Positions 11,401 through 20,507 of a stretch of 64,000 bases of DNA are shown here, piece by piece (the first letter of the stretch is position 1; each line of letters begins with the position of its first letter). A program made the position numbers and the translations under genes. Where the stretch lies: positions 62,001-126,000 of the forward strand of contig NZ_QTJU01000007.1 of NCBI RefSeq assembly GCF_003412455.1, written 5' to 3'. Below the pieces are notes generated by a model. It did no database searches. It worked only from the letters and a program-made list of their open reading frames with translations, and was not told the origin of the DNA. Origin of the DNA: Deminuibacter soli. GTDB taxonomy: Bacteria; Bacteroidota; Bacteroidia; Chitinophagales; Chitinophagaceae.

Positions 11401-14400
11401 GCAATACCATCACCAATGGTGTGGACGGTATTTACCTGAACGGTGTGCGTGGTGCAGCCGGCAGGTTTGCGGTTGACAGCAACAAGGTAAGCGGCAGCTT
11501 CTACACCAATATCATGGTGGCCAATATTCACCATATATCGGTAAGCGGCAACACCATTAATAAAGACGGCCTGCAAAACCTCACCACGTATGGTATTTAC
11601 ATGGCAAGTTGCGATACGGTGTATACACTTACCAAAAACAATATCAACATCAGCAATACCGGCATCACTGCGTATGCAATGTATTTTACTGACAACAGGG
11701 GTACGCTGCCCAGGATAAGCAGTGTATCGGCCAACAAAATCATTGCCACCACAGGCAATGCCGGTAACCTGTTCGGCATCACCATATGGGGTGGTGTAAA
11801 CGGTAATGTCATGAACAATGTGATTGATATGGCTACCACCGGTGATACCGCTTATGGTATGCACCTGGCAGATGTGGGCAGTGTTAATTGCTATAACAAT
11901 ACGGTTCAGAACCAGTCTGCCTCCACCACCAGCGTAGGCGCGTATTTTGCCAACGTAACGCAATACATGTCTAAGCCGGTTGAGCCGATGGAGATTTACA
12001 ACAACGTGTTCACCAATACAGGCGGCGGTATAGCCATGTGTTTAGCCGTTCCTGAAGATGTACATTGCGATTATAACCTGCTCTACAGCACAGGCACCAA
12101 CCTGCTGGAGTTTGACGGCCTGATCGGCGATGGTGTTACCACACCAAGTTATTTCTCCTCATTGAAGAAATGGGTTGATACGGTGTATACCGACAAACAT
12201 TCACTGGTGTACAAACCTGCATTCGCAGCCAATACAGCCTTAATGCCTGATATCAACAGCCCGGATGTATGGGCCATGCAGGGCCGCGGTATACAGGTTG
12301 CGGCAGACAGCGTGGACTTCAATGGTAACAAGCGCGCCACTACTTTAACAGACGGCGTGCCTGACCTGGGTGCCTATGAATTTGTACCTGCCAAAGAACC
12401 GGTACTGCTTACCGCCATTCCTGCCACACCGGCACCTTACACCACGCAGACCTTTATGCTGGGTACAGATACGGTAACAAAAATTACCTGGGGTGCAACC
12501 GTGCCTGCTGATATCAAAGGCAAACGTTATTCAGGTGTTGAACCAACGGGCCTTGCCAACGGGCAACCGCATATGTTCTTCTACACGGCATTTACCACAA
12601 CCGGTGCAACACCTGCGGGACATACGGTTGAACAGTATTACCTGGATCCCTGGCGCGGTTTTATACCGGATGAAACCATTATTAAAATGGGTAAAACCAA
12701 TGCCGCTGCATGGGAAGTATCGGGCATCAGTCAGCTGGATACCTTCAGGAACGTGATAAAAGATACCAACCTGGTTGTACTGGATAAATTCACCGGTTTA
12801 ACAGACGGGCACAGAACACTGCCGCCATTTGCCATCAACACCTCCGATTCCAGCAACAGGGGCACGCAGTTCTGGGTAGGCTATGGTCACCACCAGTTAT
12901 TTGACGATAATAACCGCGATTACGTAGTGCCGTCTATGAAACTGCAGATGGTGTTATACCTCGGTGCAGGCGCGCAACCCGCGCATGTAACCGTGAAAGT
13001 GAATGGTACCGAGTGGATCAGGACATACGATGTGCCTGCCAATACTGTGATCACGACCGACTATATGCCGAAGTATGGTTTATGGAATGCACGCTTACAG
13101 GGTGAAGGCCTGTTTAACACAGGTATCAGCATTGAAAGCAATACACCGATAACAGCCAATGCGCACATCTATTCAGAGAAAAGCTCGGGCGCTACCATGC
13201 TGATGCCGGTAGGCACCTACGGATACGAATATTATGCGCTTACACCCAAACAGAGTTATTACCAGGATGCCTACTCATGGTTTTATGTTGTAGCCGCCTA
13301 TGACAATACAACAGTAGAGATCACCCCATCCAACCCAACCCAGGGAGGTCATGCAGCAGGTGTGCCGTTTACAGTAACCCTGCAGAAAGGCCAGGTATAC
13401 CAGGTATTGGGTGCCAACATCAATATCACAGACGGGTACGATTTAACAGGCAGTAAAATACGGTCTGTCACCAATGCCGCAGGTAAATGTTTCCCTGTTG
13501 CGGTATTCTCGGGCAGCAGCCGTACCAATATCGGTTGCAGCGGCGCACAGCCGGTTGCCAGCGGTGATAACCTCATCCAGCAAAACTTCCCTTACCGCGC
13601 ATGGGGCAGGAAATACCTGGTAACGCCCACATCACAGTCAGGCAACGCCACACTGTTTAACGGCAATATCTTTAAAGTGTATGTGCGAGACCCGGCCACT
13701 GTGGTAAAAAGAAACGGAACAGCCCTGGCCATGTCTGCACTGGTGGATAACAGGTTCTACCTGGTTGAAACCAATGCTGCTGAATACATAGAAGCAGATC
13801 AGCCGGTAATGATAGCGCAGTTTATTCCTTCACAAAACAACAGCGAGTGTGGGTATACCGGTGACGGTGACCCGGAAATGATTTACCTGAGCCCGGTAGA
13901 ACAGGGCATCAGAGAAGTAACGCTGGCCAGAACAACAAGAACGGCGATTACCACACAATACCTCACGCTGACCATACCGGACAATGGTTTGAACTCTTTA
14001 ACCATCGACGGCAGCAACCAGTTTGACTATACCTATAAACACCCCAATGCACCCGGTTACACGGTAGTGGTAAAACGCTGGGATGCAGCCAATGCGCAAA
14101 CAGCCGTGAAGAGTGATTCTGCCTTTACAGCCATCACCTACGGCCTGGGCGATCAGGAGAGCTATGGTTTTAATGCAGGCACCCTGGTACACGACCTGCA
14201 CACCAGGGCATCGTACACCAACGTGCTGAACCCCGTAACCGGTGCAGACAACCAGTATACCTGCGCAGGCACGCCATTTAAAATCAAGTTCTTCTCCACT
14301 GTACAGCCCGATGTGCTGGAATGGCAGCTGGGCGGTGTGCCCAACCTGAAACCGGACAGCAGTATCAAAATCAACAAACCGGTAGCAGTAGATACCGTGT

Positions 14401-15341
14401 TCGTAAACGGTGCTACCTACTATGAGTATATGCCCGATTCGAACCTCGTGATCAATGCGCCGGGTAGTTATAACATATCCGTATTTATCACGCACCCGGA
14501 TATTGATGCCTGCGATTCAAGACTGGAAACCGTAGTGCCTGTGGAAGTACACGCAGCGCCTGTGGTAGACTTCACCGCCACCGGGCTTTGCCTGGGTACG
14601 CCCACACAATTCACCGGCAGCGAAACCAGCGCAGACAACAGCGCAGTGATTAAATGGGCCTGGAACTTTGGTGAAACAGGCACCGCCGCAGCGAAAGACA
14701 CCGTTCATCTCTACAGCAAGGCAGGCACCTACCAGGTATCGCTGGGTACGGTTGATGCAAACGGTTGCGTGGCAGACACGACCAAGCCGGTTGTTATTAA
14801 CGGCACCGTTGCAGCACCGGTAGCAAAAGTGGATGTAGTTGGTGCAGCTTCGGTAACATTTAGCTGGGGTGCTGTTACAGGTGCAACAGGCTATGAAGTA
14901 ACCACGGATAACGGCGCTACATGGACTGCTCCTTCATCCGGCGCAACGGGATTGACACATACGGTGAACGGCCTGCAAACAGGTACAACAGTAACGCTTA
15001 AGGTAAGAGCACTGGGTGGTTGTACAGAAGCAATATCAGCCGCAGTAGCTGCCACAACGGTGATGGATGAAGTGTATATCCCCAACTCGTTTACACCGCA
15101 GACAGGCCTTGCAGAAAACCAGCTGTTTAAAGTATACGGCAGCAGCATTAAGGTATTTCATATGATGGTGTTTAACCAGTGGGGTGAGAAGATATTTGAA
15201 ACGAAGAGCCAGTCACAGGGATGGGATGGCACCTATAAGGGGCAGCCGCAACCATCGGGTGTGTACATATACGTAGCAGATTTACTGTTGAACAATAACC
15301 AGCATGTAACCAAAAAAGGTACCCTAAATCTCATCAGGTAA
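5457..15341 (+). CDS. giant surface protein: four beta-helix modules, IgGFc-binding-like domain, PKD, FnIII, CHU_C/T9SS C-terminal domain
   Basis: Predicted cell-surface or secreted adhesin of 3294 residues. After a signal peptide ending near ANAQ there are four tandem modules of about 560 residues. Each has a short Ig-like lead (C..P..AG...YQWQ), a conserved entry (Y.I......NF.SF..A...L.CGI.G.V.F.V), a right-handed beta-helix with many N-x-I/F-x-x-N repeats, and an exit motif PDVGAYEF; exits fall near residues 594, 1158, 1718 and 2304. An IgGFc-binding-like region follows (about 2466-2901, starting NRGTQFWVGYGHH). Then come a PKD domain (about 3037-3117, WAWNFGE), a fibronectin III domain (about 3119-3200) and a gliding-motility-type C-terminal domain (about 3202-3294: IPNSFTP, FNQWGEKIFET, YKGQPQPSGVYIY). 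That C-terminus is the type B T9SS signal, which in known systems needs a PorP/SprF partner; one is encoded downstream. Ligand unknown. Confidence 0.9.
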   Translation: MRKNYLAVVCKQYWLMNLLCVILLAGAANAQTCPSPLIPGKAAVSATKICAGNTLNFSLNDYSAGDGLLFFLEQSNSMAGPFNVIAAPQQDPSALSTVAIEGTNYYRIGMFCTTGNSWVYSDTLTITGIGNRKLFGHYTINSAIGTSTSNFGSFSEAIMALHCGGVSGAVVFDVTTTGATYNEQLIIPEIDGASDVNTITFNCNGNTLAYAPHTYDSAAVLKLNGADHFIFDSLRIDATGGSYGMGIQLINNADSNTFRRCYIDAGITNTSYTFAGVAINGTDSDPGSGGSGSLSDGNVFDGNTIVGGNYGMTMNGGWNDGDAIKGNRFTNNDIRDFNQYGIYISYTDGAIIAGNRISRPVRTVFTSVFNGIYITSGAINTQVTGNRVFSPFGANPSANQGAYGINVAYCDATAATPNIISNNLLYNFNGAGPIYALYTSSADYAHFYNNTVSLDNAANTSASLTRGIDLSATAVGLEFKNNIVTITRGGGGSNYCMYIESNGNSYVSDHNDFYVAAASTNNIGYSGSARATLADWRTATTQDAASVSVDPLYRSLAENNYIPNNTLADNKGVAVGIATDITGAARSTGTPDVGAFEFSPLPCGNPPVAGVVVTSENPICASGSAQLSIRSGDLGVGLLYQWQSSPDSASWTNIAAATGINLTITQTTDTWYRLLSTCGTGSSASPGILIHTLQPTSGVYTINKALPTGGTNFQSFNDAWNSIKCGINGAVVFNVAPSSGPYNEQLIMNQVSGASAVNTITFNGNGNSITYTSTNSNERAVMKLNGADHIIIDNLVIKATGKTSGEFGYAVQLLNNADSNIVRHCAIYSDTATGSFNYAGIAISGSASDATAGAADCDYNLFEDNTITGGFFGMTLVGQPTLSNIGNTIRRNKFLNFYTYGIYNANSFLTVIDSNTISRPTRAVTGDFQGIYLNGNQTKLSVTRNRITNPFGGNTGSSNTFYGIASSYADGAANLENIFSNNIIDHINGGGTIYGIYNSSSDRNLYYHNTVNIDGTPGNGTFNAYGFYQENAAIGIRVYNNIIAVTRSGDGNKYAMYFAEPTSVIASDNNNLYIGATDGNSNTGFSGTDRKGLAAWQLAGYDATSTASGPKYKDAAAGNYEPTNADIDNRGKSLGSSVPVDYTGKTRNVSTPDVGAYEFTTPACTTPVVAGTAKASVTELCENGAVEFNLTGNSTGQTQTYQWQSGITATGSFAPASNALSNPLFTIQATETRFYRAAVTCAGTTTYTVPVLINVHAALPGGTYIIDTNGTGNFRNFTEAKAALSCGIKGPVVFSVKPNSGTYNEQLVLDSTIAGVSATNTITFLGNGNTLHFSSADYSNRAVIALNGAHHIIFDSLKIDASGDGSYGWGVFLTNNADNNTFRKCTILIPQTSAGMEYAGIVLSSAGDDPYWAYTNSGCDNNLFQGNTISGGFCAVCMPGQQNDNPSTGNRIIGNTIKDFHQYGVYIKTSTNTVVEGNDINRAGRTNLTTFYGVEADGNSNNLLITGNRIHGTSTSETGSGYECRGINIESNHSPADKPVVVSNNLLYDFDGAGDIYGCYNFLSEHVNFYHNTVVFDNAAYTGSNGTYAFYQYISSKENAVKNNVATLRRGGSGVKYGIYYVIGTTCASDNNDIWLDAPAFGKYWGYLNGNYPTLAAWQTATGTDMHSYSADPLYTNAAAYNFTPTIARLDNTGAQVGVASDILNVARNTATPDIGAYEFSTSVCATPPTPGVAVANPSAGICMGTTVKFTLSGNSVGGFQKYLWQRGASATGPWTNISDSSDVPDLTHELASPDMYFRGVVVCGTGVAYATPVQVTLNQYLLKGDYTIDPAQPASATNFGSFNEAVAAMHCGIGGSVRFLAAAGTYYERVIVPKIPGASDSATVTFLSKDNDAASVILTTGCTADSNYVLRLDSTNYISFRNITITATGTNYGRAVEITGTSSNDSVAGCIINVPSKSNVTTDVTGIYGEGLRGSDNAITGNTITNGVDGIYLNGVRGAAGRFAVDSNKVSGSFYTNIMVANIHHISVSGNTINKDGLQNLTTYGIYMASCDTVYTLTKNNINISNTGITAYAMYFTDNRGTLPRISSVSANKIIATTGNAGNLFGITIWGGVNGNVMNNVIDMATTGDTAYGMHLADVGSVNCYNNTVQNQSASTTSVGAYFANVTQYMSKPVEPMEIYNNVFTNTGGGIAMCLAVPEDVHCDYNLLYSTGTNLLEFDGLIGDGVTTPSYFSSLKKWVDTVYTDKHSLVYKPAFAANTALMPDINSPDVWAMQGRGIQVAADSVDFNGNKRATTLTDGVPDLGAYEFVPAKEPVLLTAIPATPAPYTTQTFMLGTDTVTKITWGATVPADIKGKRYSGVEPTGLANGQPHMFFYTAFTTTGATPAGHTVEQYYLDPWRGFIPDETIIKMGKTNAAAWEVSGISQLDTFRNVIKDTNLVVLDKFTGLTDGHRTLPPFAINTSDSSNRGTQFWVGYGHHQLFDDNNRDYVVPSMKLQMVLYLGAGAQPAHVTVKVNGTEWIRTYDVPANTVITTDYMPKYGLWNARLQGEGLFNTGISIESNTPITANAHIYSEKSSGATMLMPVGTYGYEYYALTPKQSYYQDAYSWFYVVAAYDNTTVEITPSNPTQGGHAAGVPFTVTLQKGQVYQVLGANINITDGYDLTGSKIRSVTNAAGKCFPVAVFSGSSRTNIGCSGAQPVASGDNLIQQNFPYRAWGRKYLVTPTSQSGNATLFNGNIFKVYVRDPATVVKRNGTALAMSALVDNRFYLVETNAAEYIEADQPVMIAQFIPSQNNSECGYTGDGDPEMIYLSPVEQGIREVTLARTTRTAITTQYLTLTIPDNGLNSLTIDGSNQFDYTYKHPNAPGYTVVVKRWDAANAQTAVKSDSAFTAITYGLGDQESYGFNAGTLVHDLHTRASYTNVLNPVTGADNQYTCAGTPFKIKFFSTVQPDVLEWQLGGVPNLKPDSSIKINKPVAVDTVFVNGATYYEYMPDSNLVINAPGSYNISVFITHPDIDACDSRLETVVPVEVHAAPVVDFTATGLCLGTPTQFTGSETSADNSAVIKWAWNFGETGTAAAKDTVHLYSKAGTYQVSLGTVDANGCVADTTKPVVINGTVAAPVAKVDVVGAASVTFSWGAVTGATGYEVTTDNGATWTAPSSGATGLTHTVNGLQTGTTVTLKVRALGGCTEAISAAVAATTVMDEVYIPNSFTPQTGLAENQLFKVYGSSIKVFHMMVFNQWGEKIFETKSQSQGWDGTYKGQPQPSGVYIYVADLLLNNNQHVTKKGTLNLIR

Positions 15342-18300
15342 TGCAGAAACGCCTTCAGATAGTATTGATATTGTTGTGTGCCTGTGCCAGTTTACACGCG
15401 CAAAACCTGAGTAACCGCGGAACTGAATTCTGGGTGGGGTACGGGCACAATGAGTATATGGAAAAAGGGGAGAACACGCAGGAGCTGGTGCTGTACCTGA
15501 GTGCAGAACAGGCGGCTGAGGTAACGGTGACAGTGAACAACACCACCTGGGTAAAGCACTATTCCGTTGCGGCCAACACGGTACTGGTAACAGACAACAT
15601 GCCCAAGGGTACTGATGTTACCGGCATTGACAGCCGTTTGTATTCACTGCCCACACGCAGCGGCGGCACCAGCAGTGAAGGTGTGTTTCCAAACCAGGGT
15701 ATTCATATAGAAAGCAATGTGCCTATTGTAGCCTATGCGCACAGTATTGCAGAAGGCTCATCTGGTGTGGCCATGCTGATGCCGGTAGAAACATGGGGAT
15801 ATACCTATTACTCCGTGAACTCTAACCAGCGCGGGCCCGAAGGTGCTTTTTCCTGGACGTATGTAGTAGCCAGTCATGATAACACGGTGGTTGAAATTAC
15901 ACCTGCATCACCCACGCGCAATGGCCTGCCTGCAGGCGTTCCGTTCAATGTTACCTTAAACAGGGGTGAAATATACCAGATGCTCGCCGATAATGCGCAC
16001 GACCAGGAAGCAACAGGCACCCGGGTGCGCTCTATCGCCAACCCGGCAGGACAATGTTATCCTGTGGGCGTATTTTCCGGCAGCAGTGAAACTACCAATC
16101 CAATGACCTGTGGCCAGGGTTTTACGGATGCAGATATGCAGCAGCTGTTTCCATTGCAGGCATGGGGCAAACGATACCTTACTGCACCTGTAGTGCAGGC
16201 AAACGATCCCCGGCAACCGGTACGCAATGCCTATAAGATACTGGTGAACGACCCTGCCACCGTTGTAAAGGTGAATGGTGTGCCCCTGCCTGCAGCAACA
16301 CTGAGTAATCATTATTACTATTATGAAAGCCGTACGGCTGATTTGATAGAAGCAGACCAGCCGATTATGATAGCGCAGTTTATGACGGGCCAGTTCGGTA
16401 CCTGCGACGGGCCGAACAATACGATTAATGACCCGGACATGATGTACATTAGCCCGGTTGACCAGGGTATTAAGCGCATTGGTTTTTACCGGAACAACCG
16501 GCATGATATTGTGGTGAATTATCTTACCATGATTGTGCCCAACGGGGGCACCGGTTTATCCTCCATACGTATAGACGGGCAGCCGCTCGCTGGCCTTAGT
16601 CCGGCTGAATATTACAGCTACCCGCACCCGCAGCTGGCCAATTATACTGTTATTGAACGGCGGTGGACAGGCTTTGCGGCTTACCCGGCCGCAGCACCCG
16701 GTCAATGTATCGTAACCTGCGATTCTGCTTTCACTGCCACTACCTGCGGACTGGGTGATGCAGAAAGTTATTCCTATAACGCAGGCACACATATCAACAA
16801 CCTGCATGTAAACAGCATGCTGCACAACACACTCGACCTGGTATCAAAAAGCAACCCGTTTACCTGTATCCGCACACCGGTTAAAATATCAGCTTTAATT
16901 GCGTACCAGCCCACGCAGATTGTATGGAAGCTAAGTGCATTATCAGATGTGTTAACACCGGCAACAGATATAACCGACAATGCGCCAGCATTTACAGAAA
17001 CAGTGGTTGTGAACGGCTCTTTGTACTACCGGTATACCTTGCCGGCAGATTATGTATTCAGCACAGCGGATACCTATGAATTGCCATTAACACTGACAAG
17101 TCCCACGATTGACAAATGCGATCATACCGAAGATGCCAAACTGGTACTGGAAGTAAGACCAAAACCACTGGCAGATTTCTCCGTTACCCACCAGCCGGAT
17201 TGCTCGCTGGATGCACTTCAGGTAGCCTCCATCACTACAACAACAGATGGTTATACACTGCGCAGCTGGGATTGGATATTCCCCGGCGGTGCTGCGGCAT
17301 CAGGTATCAACGCAACGCAGGTAATACCGGCAGGAGTGGATCAGCTGATTAACCTGCATACCATTACCAACGAAGGCTGCGTGGCAGATACGGCAAAGAA
17401 AATTACCGTGTATGCGCCACCGGTTGCAGACTTTGCCATTACACCGCCTGCAACACCCTGTGAAAACAAAGCCTATACATTTACCGGGTCGGCAGCCTAC
17501 CAGGGCAGCGGAACACTGCAATGGTACTGGGATTTCGGCAATGGTGATGTATTGCCTGCTGCAGGTAACCCCCAGCAAAAAGCATATGTTAAAGCAGGCA
17601 CCTATAACGTGCAGCTGGTAGTAAAAGCCAGTGATATTTGTGTGAGCAATGCCGTAACCAAACCGGTAACTGTGTTTGCTGCGCCACAATTAAATATAGC
17701 TTATTCTGAAGGTTGTTTGCCGAAGGACGGTGTTGTCAACTTTGTAAACAATACCAGCATATCAGCAGGGGCCATTGCAAGCCACCAATGGGATTTTGGC
17801 GATGCCAATGCAACCGCTGCAAACCCCAATACATCAGCCTTGCAAAGCCCTTCGCATATGTATTCCCTGGCAGGCAGCTACAATGTTGCCTACAAAGCCG
17901 TAAGTGACAAGGGCTGTATAAGTGATACGGTGATAAAGGCCACATTTAACCCTGCGCCTGTTTTCAGCTTTTCTGCCCTGCCGGCTGTGTGTGATAATGC
18001 TGTGCTGGTGTCTGTAGCAAAAGCATCGGTTACCAACGGCGTGCCCGGCACAGGCTATTATAAAGGAGATGGGGTTGCTGCGGCTGGTTCGTTTATACCC
18101 GGCATTGCAGGTGCAGGCATGCATACGGTAACTTATGTGTACAGCACCTCGCTGGGCTGCACCGATTCTGTGAAGCAAACCATTGAAGTATATGCAGCGC
18201 CCGTAGCAGCATTCTTGTTCACCGACAATACCTGCAGCAACGCAGCTGTGAACTTTACACCCACTGCTACAACAGCTGCGGGTGATGTAATCAGCAACTG

Positions 18301-19468
18301 GAACTGGAAATTCGGGGATGGTACTGCAAAAGCATTTACTGCAGGCGATGCGTTTCAATACACCTATGCTACTGACGGCAGTTACCCGGTTAACTTAACG
18401 GTAACAGGCACTCATTGCACCAGCAGTGTTAAAACCCAAACGGTTACTGTACAACCCTTGCCTGTAGCAGATTTTATTGTACCTGATACCATTTGCATGC
18501 CCGGCGGGAAGGCTGTATTCAGGAACACCAGCACCATCAAATCCAGGGGTGATTTAAACTATGCATGGGATTTTGGTGACGGAACCGGCAGTTCTGTGGA
18601 AGCCAATCCCGCCTATGCCTATGCAGCAAAAGGCGTGTATACAGTACAGCTAACGGCCACGTCAGGGTACGGCTGCAGGAATGCAGTATCCAAAGTAGCG
18701 GACAAATTCTATGACCGACCAACAGCAGCCTTTACCGTAGCCCCCAAAGAATTGTGCCAGGGCAATAATACCGCCTTTACAGATAACAGCACGGGCAACA
18801 GCGCCATTACCAACTGGTACTGGAACTTTGGTGACGGCTCAACCAACACGCTGCAAACGCCTGATAAAATATTCCGTTCTGCGGGCAGCTTTGATGTATC
18901 GCTCGTAGTGAAAAGCGCGGATGGATGTGCTTCCGCACCTGCTTCACAAACAGTTACCGTGCACAAACAACCGGTGATAGATGCAGGCCCGTCCTTCACG
19001 GCAAAAGAAGGCGCACAGGTGCAATTCAATGCAGTAGCGGCTTCGTCTGCATATGCCCTGCAATGGCAGCCTGCGGCAGCTTTAAGCGATGCCACTGTAT
19101 TGCATCCTTACCTCACGGTAACCGATGATGTGGTGTATACCCTTACAGCCACCGGTGAGTTTAACTGCACCACCAGCGATTCGCTCACAGTAACCGTGTT
19201 GCGCGAGGTAATACCGCCCAATGCATTTACGCCCAATGGCGATGGCGTGCACGATGTATGGGAAATAGCCAACCTGTCTAAGTACCCCAAAGCCGTAGTG
19301 GATGTGTTTAACCGATGGGGACAGCATGTATACCACAGCGACCGCTACGGTACACCGTGGAATGGCCGTATGAATGGCAATATACTGCCGTTTGGAACCT
19401 ATTACTATGTTATTAACCTGGGAACAGGCGGCAAGCCCTTGTCAGGGTATGTAACCATTCTGAAATAA
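15341..19468 (+). CDS. large surface protein: IgGFc-binding-like domain, about six PKD-type repeats, CHU_C/T9SS C-terminal domain
   Basis: Predicted T9SS cargo of 1375 residues with a signal peptide ending LHAQ. Residues about 22-480 (starting NRGTEFWVGYGHN) are clearly paralogous to residues 2466-2901 of the upstream protein, including the ESNVPI, GVFSGSS, DPATVVK and GDAESYSYNAGT segments. From about 605 to 1200 there are PKD-type units marked by WDWIFPG, WYWDFGNGD, HQWDFGDA, WNWKFGDG, YAWDFGDG and WYWNFGDG; one unit in between (near GTGYYKGDGV) has a different fold signature. The CHU_C domain begins near residue 1288 (PPNAFTPNGDGVHDVWEI, FNRWGQ, PFGTYYYVI). The start codon overlaps the previous stop in TAATG, so translation is probably coupled. 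Likely a companion adhesin or a stalk displayed with the larger protein. Confidence 0.9.
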   Translation: MQKRLQIVLILLCACASLHAQNLSNRGTEFWVGYGHNEYMEKGENTQELVLYLSAEQAAEVTVTVNNTTWVKHYSVAANTVLVTDNMPKGTDVTGIDSRLYSLPTRSGGTSSEGVFPNQGIHIESNVPIVAYAHSIAEGSSGVAMLMPVETWGYTYYSVNSNQRGPEGAFSWTYVVASHDNTVVEITPASPTRNGLPAGVPFNVTLNRGEIYQMLADNAHDQEATGTRVRSIANPAGQCYPVGVFSGSSETTNPMTCGQGFTDADMQQLFPLQAWGKRYLTAPVVQANDPRQPVRNAYKILVNDPATVVKVNGVPLPAATLSNHYYYYESRTADLIEADQPIMIAQFMTGQFGTCDGPNNTINDPDMMYISPVDQGIKRIGFYRNNRHDIVVNYLTMIVPNGGTGLSSIRIDGQPLAGLSPAEYYSYPHPQLANYTVIERRWTGFAAYPAAAPGQCIVTCDSAFTATTCGLGDAESYSYNAGTHINNLHVNSMLHNTLDLVSKSNPFTCIRTPVKISALIAYQPTQIVWKLSALSDVLTPATDITDNAPAFTETVVVNGSLYYRYTLPADYVFSTADTYELPLTLTSPTIDKCDHTEDAKLVLEVRPKPLADFSVTHQPDCSLDALQVASITTTTDGYTLRSWDWIFPGGAAASGINATQVIPAGVDQLINLHTITNEGCVADTAKKITVYAPPVADFAITPPATPCENKAYTFTGSAAYQGSGTLQWYWDFGNGDVLPAAGNPQQKAYVKAGTYNVQLVVKASDICVSNAVTKPVTVFAAPQLNIAYSEGCLPKDGVVNFVNNTSISAGAIASHQWDFGDANATAANPNTSALQSPSHMYSLAGSYNVAYKAVSDKGCISDTVIKATFNPAPVFSFSALPAVCDNAVLVSVAKASVTNGVPGTGYYKGDGVAAAGSFIPGIAGAGMHTVTYVYSTSLGCTDSVKQTIEVYAAPVAAFLFTDNTCSNAAVNFTPTATTAAGDVISNWNWKFGDGTAKAFTAGDAFQYTYATDGSYPVNLTVTGTHCTSSVKTQTVTVQPLPVADFIVPDTICMPGGKAVFRNTSTIKSRGDLNYAWDFGDGTGSSVEANPAYAYAAKGVYTVQLTATSGYGCRNAVSKVADKFYDRPTAAFTVAPKELCQGNNTAFTDNSTGNSAITNWYWNFGDGSTNTLQTPDKIFRSAGSFDVSLVVKSADGCASAPASQTVTVHKQPVIDAGPSFTAKEGAQVQFNAVAASSAYALQWQPAAALSDATVLHPYLTVTDDVVYTLTATGEFNCTTSDSLTVTVLREVIPPNAFTPNGDGVHDVWEIANLSKYPKAVVDVFNRWGQHVYHSDRYGTPWNGRMNGNILPFGTYYYVINLGTGGKPLSGYVTILK

Positions 19469-19493
19469 TTGATGATTTATAAAACTTTCTGTC

Positions 19494-20495
19494 ATGAGAA
19501 ATAACTACAAATGTTATGTGTTGCTGCTGCTGGTGCTGTGTGCAGGCAGGTTACAGGCGCAGGTTGATCCGCATTTTTCCCAATATTACATATACCCGGC
19601 GTGGTTAAACCCGGCGCTTACCGGTACGTTTGACGGCGCTTACCGTGCATCTGCCATCTACCGGAACCAGTGGGGTAATGTGGGTACGCCTTTTTCCACC
19701 ATCGGCGCATCGGGCGAGTTTACCACGGAGAAAAGTATCAACGGCGGTGTAAGTGTGTTAAAGCAAACAGCAGGCAATGGCGGTTATGCGTATACTACGG
19801 CTTACGGTAATGTGGCATACACAGGCATACGCTTTGGCAGGGATGGCTCACAGCGTGTATACCTGGGTTTGCAGTTCGGTTTAATACAGCGTCATTTCGA
19901 TCGCAACAAACTCACCTTTGGTTCGCAGTGGAACCCGGTTACCGGTTTTAATGGCGACAACTCCAATGTAATACTCAACCGTACTTCTGCACTGGCATTT
20001 GATGCAGGTGCAGGTATCATGTATTTTGATGCAACACCCGGTAAAAAGGCCAATATATTTGGCGGTGTATCGTTCTCGCATCTGCCGCAGTCTGATGATA
20101 AATTCAGCGCATCAGGTACGGAAAAATTCCCGATCCGTTATACCCTGCATGGCGGTGTACGGCTTGCCTTGTCAGACGTATTCAGCATTACCCCCAATGC
20201 CCTGTACCTGAAACAGCGTACGGCAACTGAAAAAATGATCGGCGCTTACGGGCAATATAAGGTAAACGAAGACCTGAGTATGATGCTGGGCGCCAACTAC
20301 CGCTTTAAAGACGCCTTATCGCCTTTTATCGGCTTTACACACAAAGGCTGGGCGCTGGGTGCGAGTTATGATATCAATAATTCTGACCTGAATAAAATGG
20401 CAGGTGCTGCCAACAGCTTTGAAATATCACTCACCATTATCGGTAAAAGAGCCGCCAAGTCGCAGCCGGTGGATTTTGTATGTCCGCGTTTGTAA
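19494..20495 (+). CDS. PorP/SprF-family type IX secretion outer-membrane protein
   Basis: A 333-residue outer-membrane beta-barrel of the PorP/SprF family. After a signal peptide (ending LQAQ) the protein starts with the family hallmark DPHFSQYYIYPAWLNPALTG, followed by RNQWGN and alternating amphipathic strands to the C-terminus. Known SprF proteins help export or surface retention of SprB-like adhesins bearing the type B C-terminal domain, and their genes usually lie directly downstream of the cargo gene, exactly as here. The gap to the upstream gene is 25 bp and to the downstream gene 12 bp, so all four genes are probably one transcript. I infer it is the dedicated partner of the two large proteins. 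Confidence 0.92.
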   Translation: MRNNYKCYVLLLLVLCAGRLQAQVDPHFSQYYIYPAWLNPALTGTFDGAYRASAIYRNQWGNVGTPFSTIGASGEFTTEKSINGGVSVLKQTAGNGGYAYTTAYGNVAYTGIRFGRDGSQRVYLGLQFGLIQRHFDRNKLTFGSQWNPVTGFNGDNSNVILNRTSALAFDAGAGIMYFDATPGKKANIFGGVSFSHLPQSDDKFSASGTEKFPIRYTLHGGVRLALSDVFSITPNALYLKQRTATEKMIGAYGQYKVNEDLSMMLGANYRFKDALSPFIGFTHKGWALGASYDINNSDLNKMAGAANSFEISLTIIGKRAAKSQPVDFVCPRL

Positions 20496-20507
20496 TAACC
20501 ATCCTTT

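Noticed and set aside
5867-19336. Many long open frames opposite or out of frame inside the two giant genes
   Set aside because: The repeats and biased codons of the sense genes keep other frames open. They have no signal peptides or motifs and lie entirely inside real genes.
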